A stretch of 64,000 bases of DNA, taken from the NCBI GenBank assembly GCA_027449685.1, contig DAIDLC010000007.1, positions 54,003 through 118,002 of the forward strand. The letters are read 5' to 3'. This stretch comes from Ferrovaceae bacterium (lineage in GTDB: Bacteria; Pseudomonadota; Gammaproteobacteria; Burkholderiales; Ferrovaceae). Position numbers and translations under genes: made by a program. Positions 1-7,924 of this stretch are shown one piece after another. The notes under the pieces were generated by a model. The model searched no databases and was not told the origin of the DNA. It saw nothing but the letters and a program-made list of their open reading frames with translations. The first letter of the stretch is position 1. Every line of letters starts with the position of its first letter.

Positions 1-1
1 T

Positions 2-1447
2 GAAGTGGCCCTGTATAGTCATCAGCCCGAAGCCGTGCTGGCAGCCCTGGATGAGTGGCTGAAACTGGACCCCCAGTCCCTGGCAGCGCGCCAAACTCTG
101 TCGGCCGTGTTGCTGGCACAACCCAAGCTGCCGGACGTGGAAGCGCTTCTGGGCCGTTTGTTGGCTACCGATGCCCCCCATGTGGAGATGGATTTTCGTA
201 ATCTCAATCTGGTGTTCATGCAGCATCCGGATCATGCTGGAGCGCTGTCCCTGGCGCGCGCGCTGGTGCAACCCTACCCTCAGGTGCCCGAGGCGCACTA
301 CCTGTTGGGTACCGCTGCTTTCGTGGCAGAACAGCCCGAACTGGCCCTGGATGAGGCGCAAAGGGCCCTGCAGTTGCGCCCGGGCTGGGAGCCCGCAGCC
401 TTGTTGCAGGCGCGCGTGCTGCAAACGCAAGACACCACGCAGGCCAACGCCTTTTACCGCGCTTTCCTGGCCCAATATCCCCATTCCAGAGATCTTCGTC
501 TGGCGTTTGCCCGCAACCTGGTGGAACAGAAAAATTACGCTGCCGCCCGGGAGCAATTCCAGAGCGTGCTGGCCGAAGCGCCCGAGAATGCGGATCTGAC
601 TTTCGCGGTGGCCTTGCTGACCTTGCAGCTCAAGGATTATGAGCAGGCGTTGCCGTTATTGCAGCAGGCCCTGGCTAAAAACTTCCATGACCCGGATCTG
701 GTGCGCTTTTATCTGGGCCAGGCCTATGAGGAACTGAAGGACTGGAACCAGGCCGCCCATTGGTATGAAGCAGTAGGCCCGGGAGACCAGGAGATTCAGG
801 CGCGCATTCGCGACGCCCTCATGTGGTCCCACTTGCAGCAGCGTGCCAAGGCCCTGGATCTCTTGCAACACACACCGGTGCATAGCGCCGAACAGATGGA
901 CCTGAGAACGCTGGCACAGGAACAGGTGTTACGGGAAGCAGGAGATTATCAGGGGGCCTTCGATCTCCTGACCAACGCCCTGAAGGAACACCCGGATGCC
1001 ACAGACTTGCTCTATGAACAGGCCATCGTGGCCGATAAGCTGGATCGCATGGATACCGTCGAGCAGGATTTGCGCCGCGTCATGGTGCTGCGCCCCGATT
1101 ATGCCCAAGCGTACAATGCCTTGGGCTATAGTCTGGCCGATCGCCAGATGCGCTTGCCAGAAGCGCTGACCCTGATCCAAAAAGCCCTGACCTTGGCGCC
1201 CCAGGATCCCTTCATCATGGATAGTCTGGGTTGGGTACAATTTCGCATGGGGCAATTCAAGGAAGCGTTGGGTACGCTGCAACAAGCCTATGCCCTGCAA
1301 TCCGATCCGGAGATTGCCGCCCACCTGGGCGAGGTGGAATGGACCTTGGGCGATGCCGCCAAGGCCAAAAAAACCTGGGATCAGGCCCTCAAAAATGACC
1401 CCTCCAACGAATTGCTCAATGCCACGGTCAAGCGTCTGGCACCTTGA
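2..1447 (+). CDS. TPR-repeat protein, 5'-truncated by the window edge
   Basis: The reading frame is open from the first bases of the window, so the gene almost certainly begins upstream; a GTG at position 5 is the first possible start but has no room for a ribosome site. The roughly 480 visible residues are consecutive 34-residue tetratricopeptide-like helix pairs with typical A-x-x-x-Y/L-G and P-x-x-P spacing (for example ALGYSLADR and MDSLGWVQFRMGQF near the C-terminus). TPR arrays are protein-protein interaction scaffolds. In betaproteobacteria a large TPR protein often sits directly upstream of lolB and ispE, as here (12-nt gap to lolB), suggesting an envelope-associated periplasmic or lipoprotein scaffold, but the N-terminus that would show a signal peptide is missing. 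Function not assigned. Confidence 0.85.
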   Translation, partial: EVALYSHQPEAVLAALDEWLKLDPQSLAARQTLSAVLLAQPKLPDVEALLGRLLATDAPHVEMDFRNLNLVFMQHPDHAGALSLARALVQPYPQVPEAHYLLGTAAFVAEQPELALDEAQRALQLRPGWEPAALLQARVLQTQDTTQANAFYRAFLAQYPHSRDLRLAFARNLVEQKNYAAAREQFQSVLAEAPENADLTFAVALLTLQLKDYEQALPLLQQALAKNFHDPDLVRFYLGQAYEELKDWNQAAHWYEAVGPGDQEIQARIRDALMWSHLQQRAKALDLLQHTPVHSAEQMDLRTLAQEQVLREAGDYQGAFDLLTNALKEHPDATDLLYEQAIVADKLDRMDTVEQDLRRVMVLRPDYAQAYNALGYSLADRQMRLPEALTLIQKALTLAPQDPFIMDSLGWVQFRMGQFKEALGTLQQAYALQSDPEIAAHLGEVEWTLGDAAKAKKTWDQALKNDPSNELLNATVKRLAP

Positions 1448-1459
1448 ACCCCCATCGGT

Positions 1460-2095
1460 ATGCAAGTGAAGACGGGCCGGAGGGTGCGGGCGCTGGGGTC
1501 AGGGGCGCTGGTGCTGCTGCTTGCCGGGTGTGCGCCCTTGTGGCAGAGTCCCGAACCACAGGACCGGCAAGTGGGCGCGGGAGGCTTGGCGCATTATCGC
1601 TTTACCGGGCGCATTGCCATTCAACAGCCCGACGGTTCGGAAAGTGGCCGTATTCAATGGCAAAATGACCTGCAGCAGCAACAGGTTACTCTGTTGTCGC
1701 CGCTGGGGTCCACCGTGGCACAGTTGGATCGCAACCCCTCGGGAATCGATTTGCGCTTGGCCAATCAGGAACGTTTTCATGCCCAGGATCCAGAGCAACT
1801 GACCGCCCAGGTCTTGGGATATCCCTTGCCCCTCGAGGGGCTACCCTGGTGGGTGTTGGGCCAGGCGGCACCCGACGAACCAGCCCGATGGCAGCGCGAT
1901 GACCATGGACAGGCACGCGCGCTGGAGCAGTCGGGTTGGCGCATCGAGTATCTGCAATGGCGCCCTGTGGGACCGCAAACCCTGCCGGGTCTGTTGCGGC
2001 TAACCCATGAAACGCTCACCATCAAGCTCAAAATTGATCAATGGGTTTTGGGTGCCTCTCTGGAAGACGGGGCGCAGCCCGTCACCTCCCCATGA
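1460..2095 (+). CDS. lolB: Outer-membrane lipoprotein receptor LolB
   Basis: LolB is the outer-membrane-anchored acceptor that takes lipoproteins from the periplasmic carrier LolA and inserts them in the outer membrane. The 211-residue protein starts with a basic n-region, a short hydrophobic stretch and a lipobox LLAGC whose cysteine is residue 24, so it is itself a lipoprotein. The body has the LolB-type beta-rich pattern (HYRFTGRIAIQQPDG, GRIQWQND, VTLLSPLG, LPWWVLG) and the usual length. Its stop overlaps the ispE start by 4 nt (ATGA), the conserved lolB-ispE pairing of beta- and gammaproteobacteria, which supports the call beyond the rather divergent sequence. Confidence 0.88.
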   Translation: MQVKTGRRVRALGSGALVLLLAGCAPLWQSPEPQDRQVGAGGLAHYRFTGRIAIQQPDGSESGRIQWQNDLQQQQVTLLSPLGSTVAQLDRNPSGIDLRLANQERFHAQDPEQLTAQVLGYPLPLEGLPWWVLGQAAPDEPARWQRDDHGQARALEQSGWRIEYLQWRPVGPQTLPGLLRLTHETLTIKLKIDQWVLGASLEDGAQPVTSP

Positions 2096-2934
2096 AACCT
2101 GAAGCATTGCGGGGTTGGCCCGCCCCAGCCAAGCTGAATTTGTTCTTGCACGTCCTGGGTCGTCGGGAAGACGGCTATCATCAGTTGCAAACCGTGTTCA
2201 TCTTTCTGGACCATGCGGACCTGCTGGATTTTACGCTGTTGCCCGAGGGCACCATTGCGCGCCAACAACCCCTTGAAGGGGTGGCAGAAACAGATGACCT
2301 GGTGCTGCGTGCGGCGCGCCTGCTGCAACAGCACAGCAAAACGCGGCACGGGGCCTTGATTGGCCTGCATAAGCGGATTCCCATGGGCGCTGGTTTGGGA
2401 GGCGGCAGCTCGGATGCGGCCACCACCTTGCTGGCCCTCAATCGCCTTTGGCAACTGGGGTGGACGCGGGCGCAACTGGCGGCACTGGGCCTGAGCCTGG
2501 GCGCCGATGTTCCGGTATTCCTCGGAGGTCAGGCCGCTTTTGCCGAAGGGGTGGGCGAACAACTCACGCCTCTGAGCGTTCCGCCGGCCTGGTATCTGGT
2601 GGCCCATCCGGGACTTTCCATTGCCACACGGGAGATTTTCGCCGACCCGGATTTGACAAGAAATACGTTACCCGTCAAAATGTCCGACTTTTCGGTGGGG
2701 TTTGGTCACAATGACCTGCAACCCGTGGCCGTGCGGCGCTACCCTCGGGTAGGGCAGTTGCTGGAGCGTTTGTCCCATTGGGGGCCGGCGCGCATGACGG
2801 GTTCCGGGGCCTGTTGTTTCGTGCCCTTCGCCTGTCGCGAGGAAGCGCTTCGGGCGTTGCAGAACATCACACCGGAATATAATGGTTTCGTTGCCCAAGG
2901 GCTGAATCGTCACCCCTTGTACGACCGGGTGTAG
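2092..2934 (+). CDS. ispE: 4-diphosphocytidyl-2-C-methyl-D-erythritol kinase
   Basis: IspE phosphorylates CDP-methylerythritol with ATP in the non-mevalonate isoprenoid pathway, which feeds quinone and undecaprenyl synthesis. The 280-residue GHMP kinase begins with the family's [21 protein letters not shown] motif region and has the ATP-binding loop [14 protein letters not shown] around residues 100-113, plus a C-terminal MTGSGACCF glycine motif. An upstream in-frame ATG at 2041 lies inside lolB; the ATG at 2092, overlapping the lolB stop, gives the family-standard N-terminus and length and is preferred. The gene is followed within 6 nt by tRNA-Gln, so processing from a common transcript is possible. 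Confidence 0.96.
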   Translation: MKPEALRGWPAPAKLNLFLHVLGRREDGYHQLQTVFIFLDHADLLDFTLLPEGTIARQQPLEGVAETDDLVLRAARLLQQHSKTRHGALIGLHKRIPMGAGLGGGSSDAATTLLALNRLWQLGWTRAQLAALGLSLGADVPVFLGGQAAFAEGVGEQLTPLSVPPAWYLVAHPGLSIATREIFADPDLTRNTLPVKMSDFSVGFGHNDLQPVAVRRYPRVGQLLERLSHWGPARMTGSGACCFVPFACREEALRALQNITPEYNGFVAQGLNRHPLYDRV

Positions 2935-2940
2935 AACAGT

Positions 2941-3015
2941 AGGGGAGTCGCCAAGTGGTAAGGCACCGGATTTTGATTCCGGCATTCGTAGGTTCGATCC
3001 CTACCTCCCCTGCCA
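2941..3015 (+). tRNA. glnT: tRNA-Gln (anticodon TTG)
   Basis: A 75-nt cloverleaf is readable: acceptor stem AGGGGAG pairs with CTCCCCT, the D-arm region reads GCCAAGTGGTAAGGC, the anticodon arm is CCGGA-TTTTGAT-TCCGG with anticodon TTG at 2973-2975, and the T-arm is GTAGG-TTCGATC-CCTAC. The CCA end is encoded (3013-3015). It lies between ispE and prs, the same position as in many betaproteobacteria. The GatCAB amidotransferase encoded later in this window is a possible partner if glutaminylation is indirect in this organism. Confidence 0.97.
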
Positions 3016-3049
3016 ACTTCTGCAGCCACCACCTCATGCCAGGAGTTTC

Positions 3050-4000
3050 ATGCCCTCCACGAACCTGATGGTGTTTACCGGCACCGCAAATCCCAAGCTG
3101 GCCAGTGAAGTGGCTTTCAATCTCAACATTTCCGTGGGGCGGGCCACTGTGGGTCGTTTCAGTGATGGCGAGATCATGGTGGAGATTCTGGAAAACGTGC
3201 GCGGTCGGGATTGTTTCGTCCTGCAGTCTACCTGTGCCCCCACCAATGACCACCTGATGGAGATCATGGTGATGTGTGATGCCCTGCGCCGTTCTTCGGC
3301 GGCGCGCATTACTGCGGCCATTCCCTATTTTGGTTATGCCCGCCAGGATCGTCGACCGCGCTCGGCCCGGGTGTCCATTTCGGCCAAGGTAGTGGCCAAT
3401 ATGCTGCAGGGCGTGGGTGTTAACCGGGTGCTCACCATGGACTTGCATTCGGACCAGATCCAGGGTTTTTTCGACATCCCGGTAGACAACGTGTATTCCA
3501 CCCCCGTATTGCTGGGGGATATATGGCGCGCCGGGTATCAAAACCTGACGGTGGTCTCGCCGGATGTGGGTGGCGTGGTGCGTGCTCGGGCCATGGCGAA
3601 ACGGCTGGAAGCCGATCTGGTCATCATCGACAAGCGCCGCCCCCGGCCCAATGTGGCCCAGGTGATGAATGTCATCGGCGATGTGGTGGGGCGCACCTGC
3701 ATCATCATGGATGATATGGTGGATACGGCCAATACGCTGTGCGAGGCTGCGGCCGCCCTCAAAACCCATGGCGCCGAGCGGGTTTTGGCGTACATCACCC
3801 ACCCGGTGCTCTCGGGGGTGGCGGTGGAGCGGATCAATCAGTCGGCGTTGGATGAGTTGGTGGTGACCGACACCATTCCCCTGTCGGAACGCTCGGCGGC
3901 CAGCCCTAAAATTCGCCAACTGGGAATTGCCGGACTGATGGCCGAGACCATGCGGCGCATCAGTGACGAGGACTCGGTCAGTTCCCTGTTTATGGAATGA
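3050..4000 (+). CDS. prs: Ribose-phosphate pyrophosphokinase (PRPP synthetase)
   Basis: The enzyme makes phosphoribosyl pyrophosphate from ribose 5-phosphate and ATP, the precursor for nucleotides, histidine, tryptophan and NAD; PyrE and NadD, encoded elsewhere in the window, belong to pathways that use it. The 316-residue protein has the class I layout: GRFSDGE near residue 40, the ATP-loop [20 protein letters not shown] around 94-113 (most homologues read VPIT where this has VSIS), the [12 protein letters not shown] segment, and the PRPP-binding loop [14 protein letters not shown] near 218-231. Length equals the family norm. It sits 34 nt after tRNA-Gln and before rplY, a conserved neighbourhood. 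Confidence 0.97.
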   Translation: MPSTNLMVFTGTANPKLASEVAFNLNISVGRATVGRFSDGEIMVEILENVRGRDCFVLQSTCAPTNDHLMEIMVMCDALRRSSAARITAAIPYFGYARQDRRPRSARVSISAKVVANMLQGVGVNRVLTMDLHSDQIQGFFDIPVDNVYSTPVLLGDIWRAGYQNLTVVSPDVGGVVRARAMAKRLEADLVIIDKRRPRPNVAQVMNVIGDVVGRTCIIMDDMVDTANTLCEAAAALKTHGAERVLAYITHPVLSGVAVERINQSALDELVVTDTIPLSERSAASPKIRQLGIAGLMAETMRRISDEDSVSSLFME

Positions 4001-4070
4001 CTTTTGCAAGGCCCCACGGTCTGGTCGCGGACGGTGGGTTTTAATTGAACCGTAACTTTCGAGGAACAAC

Positions 4071-4730
4071 ATGGACATTCAAATCACTCAACGATCCGTG
4101 CAGGGCACCGGAGCGAGCCGCCGCCTGCGTCGGGACGGGCGCGTTCCCGGTATTCTGTACGGTGCCGGCCAACCAGCCCTCGCCATCGAACTGGATCACA
4201 ACGAGCTCTATCACAAATTGCGCCAGGAAGCCTTCCATGCCTCCGTGCTAAACCTGAATCTGGAAGGAGCGCTGCAACCCGCCTTGCTGCGCGATGTGCA
4301 AATGCACCCTTTCAAAAAAATCGTCCTGCACGTGGATTTTCAGCGGGTGGACGTAAACAGCAAGATCCACATGAAAGTGCCCCTGCACTTCATCCATGGC
4401 GAAAATAGCCCGGCCGTCAAGCTGTCGGGAGCCATCATCAGCCACATCATGAACGAAGTGGAAGTGCTGTGTCTGCCCTCGCAATTGCCCGAATTCATTG
4501 AAGTGGACTTGAGTGCACTGACGCTGGCCCATTCCATCCATCTGGCCGACCTGAAAGTGGCGCCCGGTATCGAGTTTGCAGCCCTCACCAAAGGCGAAAA
4601 TCTGCCCGTGGTGGCGGCCGTGCTGCCGCGTGCCGCCCGTGCTGAAGAAGACAGCCCGGCGGTGGCCGCCGCCGATGTTCCGGCCGCCAATCAAAAGGCC
4701 CCGGCTGCTGCGGATGCACCCAAGAAATAA
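4071..4730 (+). CDS. rplY: 50S ribosomal protein L25/general stress protein Ctc
   Basis: This 219-residue protein is the long, two-domain (CTC/TL5) form of bL25, which binds 5S rRNA. The N-terminal domain shows GTGASRRLRRDGRVPGILYG and the C-terminal beta domain contains VDFQRVDVNSKIHMKVPLHF; an Ala/Pro-rich tail of about 30 residues ends the protein. The ATG is preceded by GAGG at an 8-nt distance. The gene lies between prs and pth, the order seen across proteobacteria. A perfect inverted repeat follows the stop codon. Confidence 0.95.
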   Translation: MDIQITQRSVQGTGASRRLRRDGRVPGILYGAGQPALAIELDHNELYHKLRQEAFHASVLNLNLEGALQPALLRDVQMHPFKKIVLHVDFQRVDVNSKIHMKVPLHFIHGENSPAVKLSGAIISHIMNEVEVLCLPSQLPEFIEVDLSALTLAHSIHLADLKVAPGIEFAALTKGENLPVVAAVLPRAARAEEDSPAVAAADVPAANQKAPAAADAPKK

Positions 4731-4742
4731 CCCCCTGAGGAA

Positions 4743-4765
4743 AGAGGCCCCCCGTGTGGGCCTCT
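4743..4765 (+). terminator. Perfect 8-bp hairpin after rplY
   Basis: AGAGGCCC pairs fully with GGGCCTCT around a 7-nt loop, 12 nt after the rplY stop and 17 nt before pth. There is no clear U-tract on the + strand, so it may be a weak terminator or attenuator or a processing site between rplY and pth rather than a strong intrinsic terminator. Confidence 0.45.
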
Positions 4766-4782
4766 GATCTGCCACTGCGCGC

Positions 4783-5388
4783 ATGAAGCATCCCTTGCGT
4801 CTGGTGGTGGGTCTGGGTAACCCGGGCGAGGCGTATCGCACCACGCGGCATAATGCGGGATTCTGGTTCGTGGATAGGCTGGCGCAGCAGTATGCCAGTG
4901 TGTTGCGGCAGGAGTCCCGTTTCTTTGGTGCCCTGGCCCGGGTGCGTCACCAGGACGGCGAATGCTGGTTGCTCGAACCCGGCACCTTCATGAATTTGAG
5001 TGGCCGTTCGGTGGGGGCGCTGGTGCGCTACTATCAACTCCTTCCGGCAGAGGTGCTGGTGGTGCACGATGAACTGGATCTCGAACCCGGAGTGGTGCGC
5101 CTAAAACAGGGCGGAGGCAGCGCGGGACATAATGGTCTGAAGGACATTACCGCAGCCCTGGGGACACCGGACTACTGGCGCTTGCGGGTGGGGGTCGGGC
5201 GCCCGGGGCCTTCCCGGGATCTGGCCGGATACGTGCTGGACCGACCTTCGGTGGCCGAACAGGCGGCCATCGAAGAGGGGCTAAACCGCGCTCAAGAAGT
5301 ATTTTCGCTGCTGCTGGCAGGGCATATGGCCCAAGCCACCCAACAACTGCATACCGTGGTGCGCCCAAAATCACCGTCTGGCGCCTGA
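4783..5388 (+). CDS. pth: Peptidyl-tRNA hydrolase
   Basis: Pth cleaves the ester bond of peptidyl-tRNAs that drop off ribosomes. The 201-residue sequence opens with LVVGLGNPGEAY and has the catalytic set expected by comparison with the E. coli enzyme: Asn13, His23 (in TRHNAGF), Asn71 (FMNLSG) and Asp96 (VVHDELDL). Length is normal. It sits between rplY and ychF, a very common arrangement, and is probably co-transcribed with rplY unless the intervening hairpin stops most transcripts. Confidence 0.97.
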   Translation: MKHPLRLVVGLGNPGEAYRTTRHNAGFWFVDRLAQQYASVLRQESRFFGALARVRHQDGECWLLEPGTFMNLSGRSVGALVRYYQLLPAEVLVVHDELDLEPGVVRLKQGGGSAGHNGLKDITAALGTPDYWRLRVGVGRPGPSRDLAGYVLDRPSVAEQAAIEEGLNRAQEVFSLLLAGHMAQATQQLHTVVRPKSPSGA

Positions 5389-5460
5389 TTGCCTTTGCCC
5401 TGCATGGGTTGGGAAGTTGGCGCAGAAATTTTTGTAACCTACGCACTGATAAGGATTCGA

Positions 5461-6552
5461 ATGAGCCTGAAATGCGGAATCGTGGGGTTGCCCAATGTGG
5501 GTAAGTCCACCTTGTTCAATGCCCTGACCAAGGCGGGTATTGCTGCAGAAAACTATCCCTTTTGTACCATCGAACCCAATGTGGGGGTGGTGGAGGTACC
5601 GGACCCCCGTCTGCAGGCGCTTTCCCAAATCGTTCACCCGGAGCGGGTGGTGCCTGCGGTTACCGAATTTGTGGATATTGCTGGTTTGGTGGCGGGGGCC
5701 TCCCAAGGGGAGGGGCTGGGGAATCAGTTTTTGGCCAACATTCGCGAAACCGATGCCATTGCCCACGTGGTGCGCTGTTTCGAAGACCCCAACGTGATTC
5801 ATGTGGCCGGCAAAATACAACCCCTGGAAGACATTGCCGTCATCGACACCGAACTGGCTTTGGCCGATCTGGCTACGGTGGAAAAGGCCCTGCAACGGGG
5901 GCAGAAATCGGCCCGCGCCGGAGACAAGGATGCGGCGCGCCTTCTGGCATTGCTGGAACGGGTCAATCACACCCTGGACCAGGGGCGGCCGGTACGGACC
6001 CTGGCGCTGGAGGCAGAAGAGCGCGCGCTGCTCAAGCCCCTGTGTTTGATCACGGCCAAACCGGCGCTGTATGTGGCCAATGTGCTGGAGCAGGGGTTTG
6101 AGCATAATCCTCTGCTGCAACAGGTGCAGGACCATGCGGCTGCGGAAGGGGCGCCGGTGGTCCCGATTTGTGCCGCGCTGGAGGCCCAAATGGCCGACCT
6201 GGACGAACAGGACAAAGCCCTGTTCCTGGCGGATATGGGGCTGTCCGAGCCAGGCCTGGACCGCCTCATTCGAGCCACCTATCGTCTGTTGGGACTGGAA
6301 ACCTACTTTACCGCTGGCGTCAAGGAAGTGCGGGCCTGGACCATCCATCAGGGGGATACGGCCCCACGGGCGGCGGCGGTCATCCATAACGATTTCGAAC
6401 GCGGATTCATCCGTGCCGAGGTCATTTCCTATGCCGATTTCGTGGCCTGTCGGGGCGAGCAAGGGGCCCGGGAGGCCGGAAAAATGCGTCTGGAAGGCAA
6501 GGACTATCTGGTGCAGGATGGGGATGTCATGCACTTTCGCTTCAACGTTTAG
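5461..6552 (+). CDS. ychF: Redox-regulated ATPase/GTPase YchF (OLA1 family)
   Basis: YchF is an Obg-related P-loop NTPase that prefers ATP, associates with ribosomes and is linked to oxidative-stress responses. The 363-residue protein equals the E. coli length when started at ATG 5461 ([20 protein letters not shown], including the Walker [10 protein letters not shown] near residues 9-17); an open extension to 5389 has no matching homologous sequence pattern and was dropped. Other hallmarks are [20 protein letters not shown] and the C-terminal TGS domain ([12 protein letters not shown] through [20 protein letters not shown]). Confidence 0.96.
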   Translation: MSLKCGIVGLPNVGKSTLFNALTKAGIAAENYPFCTIEPNVGVVEVPDPRLQALSQIVHPERVVPAVTEFVDIAGLVAGASQGEGLGNQFLANIRETDAIAHVVRCFEDPNVIHVAGKIQPLEDIAVIDTELALADLATVEKALQRGQKSARAGDKDAARLLALLERVNHTLDQGRPVRTLALEAEERALLKPLCLITAKPALYVANVLEQGFEHNPLLQQVQDHAAAEGAPVVPICAALEAQMADLDEQDKALFLADMGLSEPGLDRLIRATYRLLGLETYFTAGVKEVRAWTIHQGDTAPRAAAVIHNDFERGFIRAEVISYADFVACRGEQGAREAGKMRLEGKDYLVQDGDVMHFRFNV

Positions 6553-6555
6553 AGG

Positions 6556-6572
6556 CGGTGCGCACCGTTTTT
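6556..6572 (+). terminator. Palindrome plus T5 after ychF
   Basis: CGGTGCGCACCG is a perfect 12-nt palindrome immediately followed by TTTTT, starting 3 nt after the ychF stop. The folded hairpin would be short (4-5 bp), so this is only a candidate intrinsic terminator separating ychF from the next cassette. Confidence 0.4.
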
Positions 6573-6660
6573 CTCGGACCCTGAACCCGCTTTTTCGCGA
6601 GGAGGCGTAACGGTGGGGGTGTTACCATAGGGTATGCAGGGAGTCTGAATGACTGCTGCC

Positions 6661-6678
6661 GGTGCCGGATAGGGCACC
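6661..6678 (+). promoter_or_regulatory. Hairpin in the leader of the acyl-chemistry cassette
   Basis: GGTGCC-GGATAG-GGCACC forms a perfect 6-bp stem in the 211-nt gap between ychF and the next gene. No convincing sigma-70 promoter pair was seen around it. It could be a leader structure or operator-like site; nothing in the sequence decides this. Confidence 0.3.
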
Positions 6679-6763
6679 TGAACAGGGCCGGATGGACCTC
6701 GCGTGCCCGGTTTAATTGTGAGAAAATGTAACGAAGTGTGTTTTTGCCCCGGGTGCAAGCGGG

Positions 6764-7642
6764 GTGCGGGCTCAACGATCAGGAGTGCGGATTATCGATA
6801 CCATTCACATGGTGGGGCGGGGAAACGGCGCAGTGCTGCTATTGCATGGGTTGTATGGTACGCCCCAGCAGTTGCAGTACATTGGGCGCAAGCTCAATGT
6901 CGTGGGCGGCTATTCCGTGCATATTCCCAACATTCAGGGCTATTCGGTGTTTGACGAGCCGGTGCCCAAACAGACTGCCACCTGGCAAAACTGGCTGGAA
7001 CAGGTGCAGGCCCAGTTTGACGGGCTCAAACGGGAGCACGAACAGGTTAGCGTGGCGGGTCTGTGTATCGGAGCCAATCTCTGCCTGGAACTGGCCGCCT
7101 TGCGCAGCCCCGAAATCCATGCGCTCTGCCTGTACTCGGCGCCTTTGCGCTACGATGGCTGGAATGTCACCTGGATGCGCTGGTTCAAGTACCTGGGCTA
7201 TTATTCGCCGCTGCGTTTCATGATGTCTTTGGCAGAACGCCCCCCTTACGGCCTGAAGGATGAGCGCATCCGGCAATGGGTGGCCACCCAGATGGAAAAG
7301 AGAGGGAGCTCGGCCATAGGTTCCTCGCGTTCGCCCTTGACCGGTGTGGTGGAGTCCGAGCGCCTCATGAAGGACGTGCGTGGGAAATTACACCAAGTCA
7401 CCGCGCCCACGCTTATAATGCACGCTGTCGAAGATGACTTGGCCAGTCCGCGAAATGCGGACATCATCGAACGCACGGTTTCCGCGCAACAAGTGCGCAA
7501 GGTGTTACTGGAAAACTGTTATCACATTATCACCATGGATTTCGAAAAGGAGCGTGTGGCCCAGGAAACGCTGGCGTTTATTGGTCAGGCGACGACCCAA
7601 AAGTCTCGTCAGCCTGTACCTAAGCTGCGTTTGGTGGGGTAA
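6764..7642 (+). CDS. Alpha/beta-hydrolase-fold protein with Cys nucleophile
   Basis: The 292-residue frame has the alpha/beta-hydrolase layout: the oxyanion-side LLLHGLYGTPQQL near residue 25, a nucleophile elbow VAGLCIGAN with cysteine 101 in place of the usual serine, an acidic residue in HAVEDDLASP (224/225), and a C-terminal histidine in NCYHIITMD (254). A G-x-C-x-G elbow occurs in polyhydroxyalkanoate synthases and dienelactone hydrolases, so an acyltransferase role is as plausible as hydrolysis. It is followed within 10 nt by an acyl carrier protein and a ketosynthase, making an acyl-ACP thioester a likely substrate (inference). The start is uncertain: GTG 6764 opens the frame, but the best ribosome site AGGAG (6781-6785) sits 5 nt before an in-frame ATT at 6791. 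Confidence 0.75.
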   Translation: MRAQRSGVRIIDTIHMVGRGNGAVLLLHGLYGTPQQLQYIGRKLNVVGGYSVHIPNIQGYSVFDEPVPKQTATWQNWLEQVQAQFDGLKREHEQVSVAGLCIGANLCLELAALRSPEIHALCLYSAPLRYDGWNVTWMRWFKYLGYYSPLRFMMSLAERPPYGLKDERIRQWVATQMEKRGSSAIGSSRSPLTGVVESERLMKDVRGKLHQVTAPTLIMHAVEDDLASPRNADIIERTVSAQQVRKVLLENCYHIITMDFEKERVAQETLAFIGQATTQKSRQPVPKLRLVG

Positions 7643-7651
7643 CGCCATCTC

Positions 7652-7924
7652 ATGAGTTCATTGCCATTCATTCAAAAAATGCTGGTGGAAGAGTTTGGAT
7701 TAACGCCAGAACAAGTGCAGCCCGACTCGCAACTGGACGAACTGGGGGTCGATTCGTTGGCCACCGTCGAGTTCATGTTCATGCTGGAAGACAAATTCAA
7801 ACTGAAGATGTCGGGCGAGCCCGTGCCCATCAAAACCGTGGGGGATATCGCCCGTGAGGTGGACGTCATGGTGGCCCAACAGGGCATTTCTCTCGAAGGT
7901 GGGGAGCCGCCCCCCGCACCGTGA
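7652..7924 (+). CDS. Acyl carrier protein
   Basis: The small acidic 90-residue protein has the four-helix acyl-carrier pattern with the 4'-phosphopantetheine attachment motif LGVDSLATVEF, serine 35. The FabD-G-F-linked housekeeping acpP is not its context: it lies between an alpha/beta-hydrolase-fold protein and a ketosynthase, so it is probably a dedicated carrier for a specialised acyl product. The C-terminal tail (GGEPPPAP) is longer than in AcpP. Its TGA overlaps the ketosynthase ATG by 1 nt (TGATG), implying translational coupling. Which acyl chain it carries cannot be read from the sequence. Confidence 0.9.
   Translation: MSSLPFIQKMLVEEFGLTPEQVQPDSQLDELGVDSLATVEFMFMLEDKFKLKMSGEPVPIKTVGDIAREVDVMVAQQGISLEGGEPPPAP

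Noticed and set aside
2867..4078. Minus-strand open frame of about 400 codons
   Set aside because: It lies antisense to prs and across tRNA-Gln and has no family-like sequence; the plus-strand prs is unambiguous.
5371..6534. Minus-strand open frame of 387 codons
   Set aside because: Antisense to ychF, composition typical of a shadow frame, no motif.
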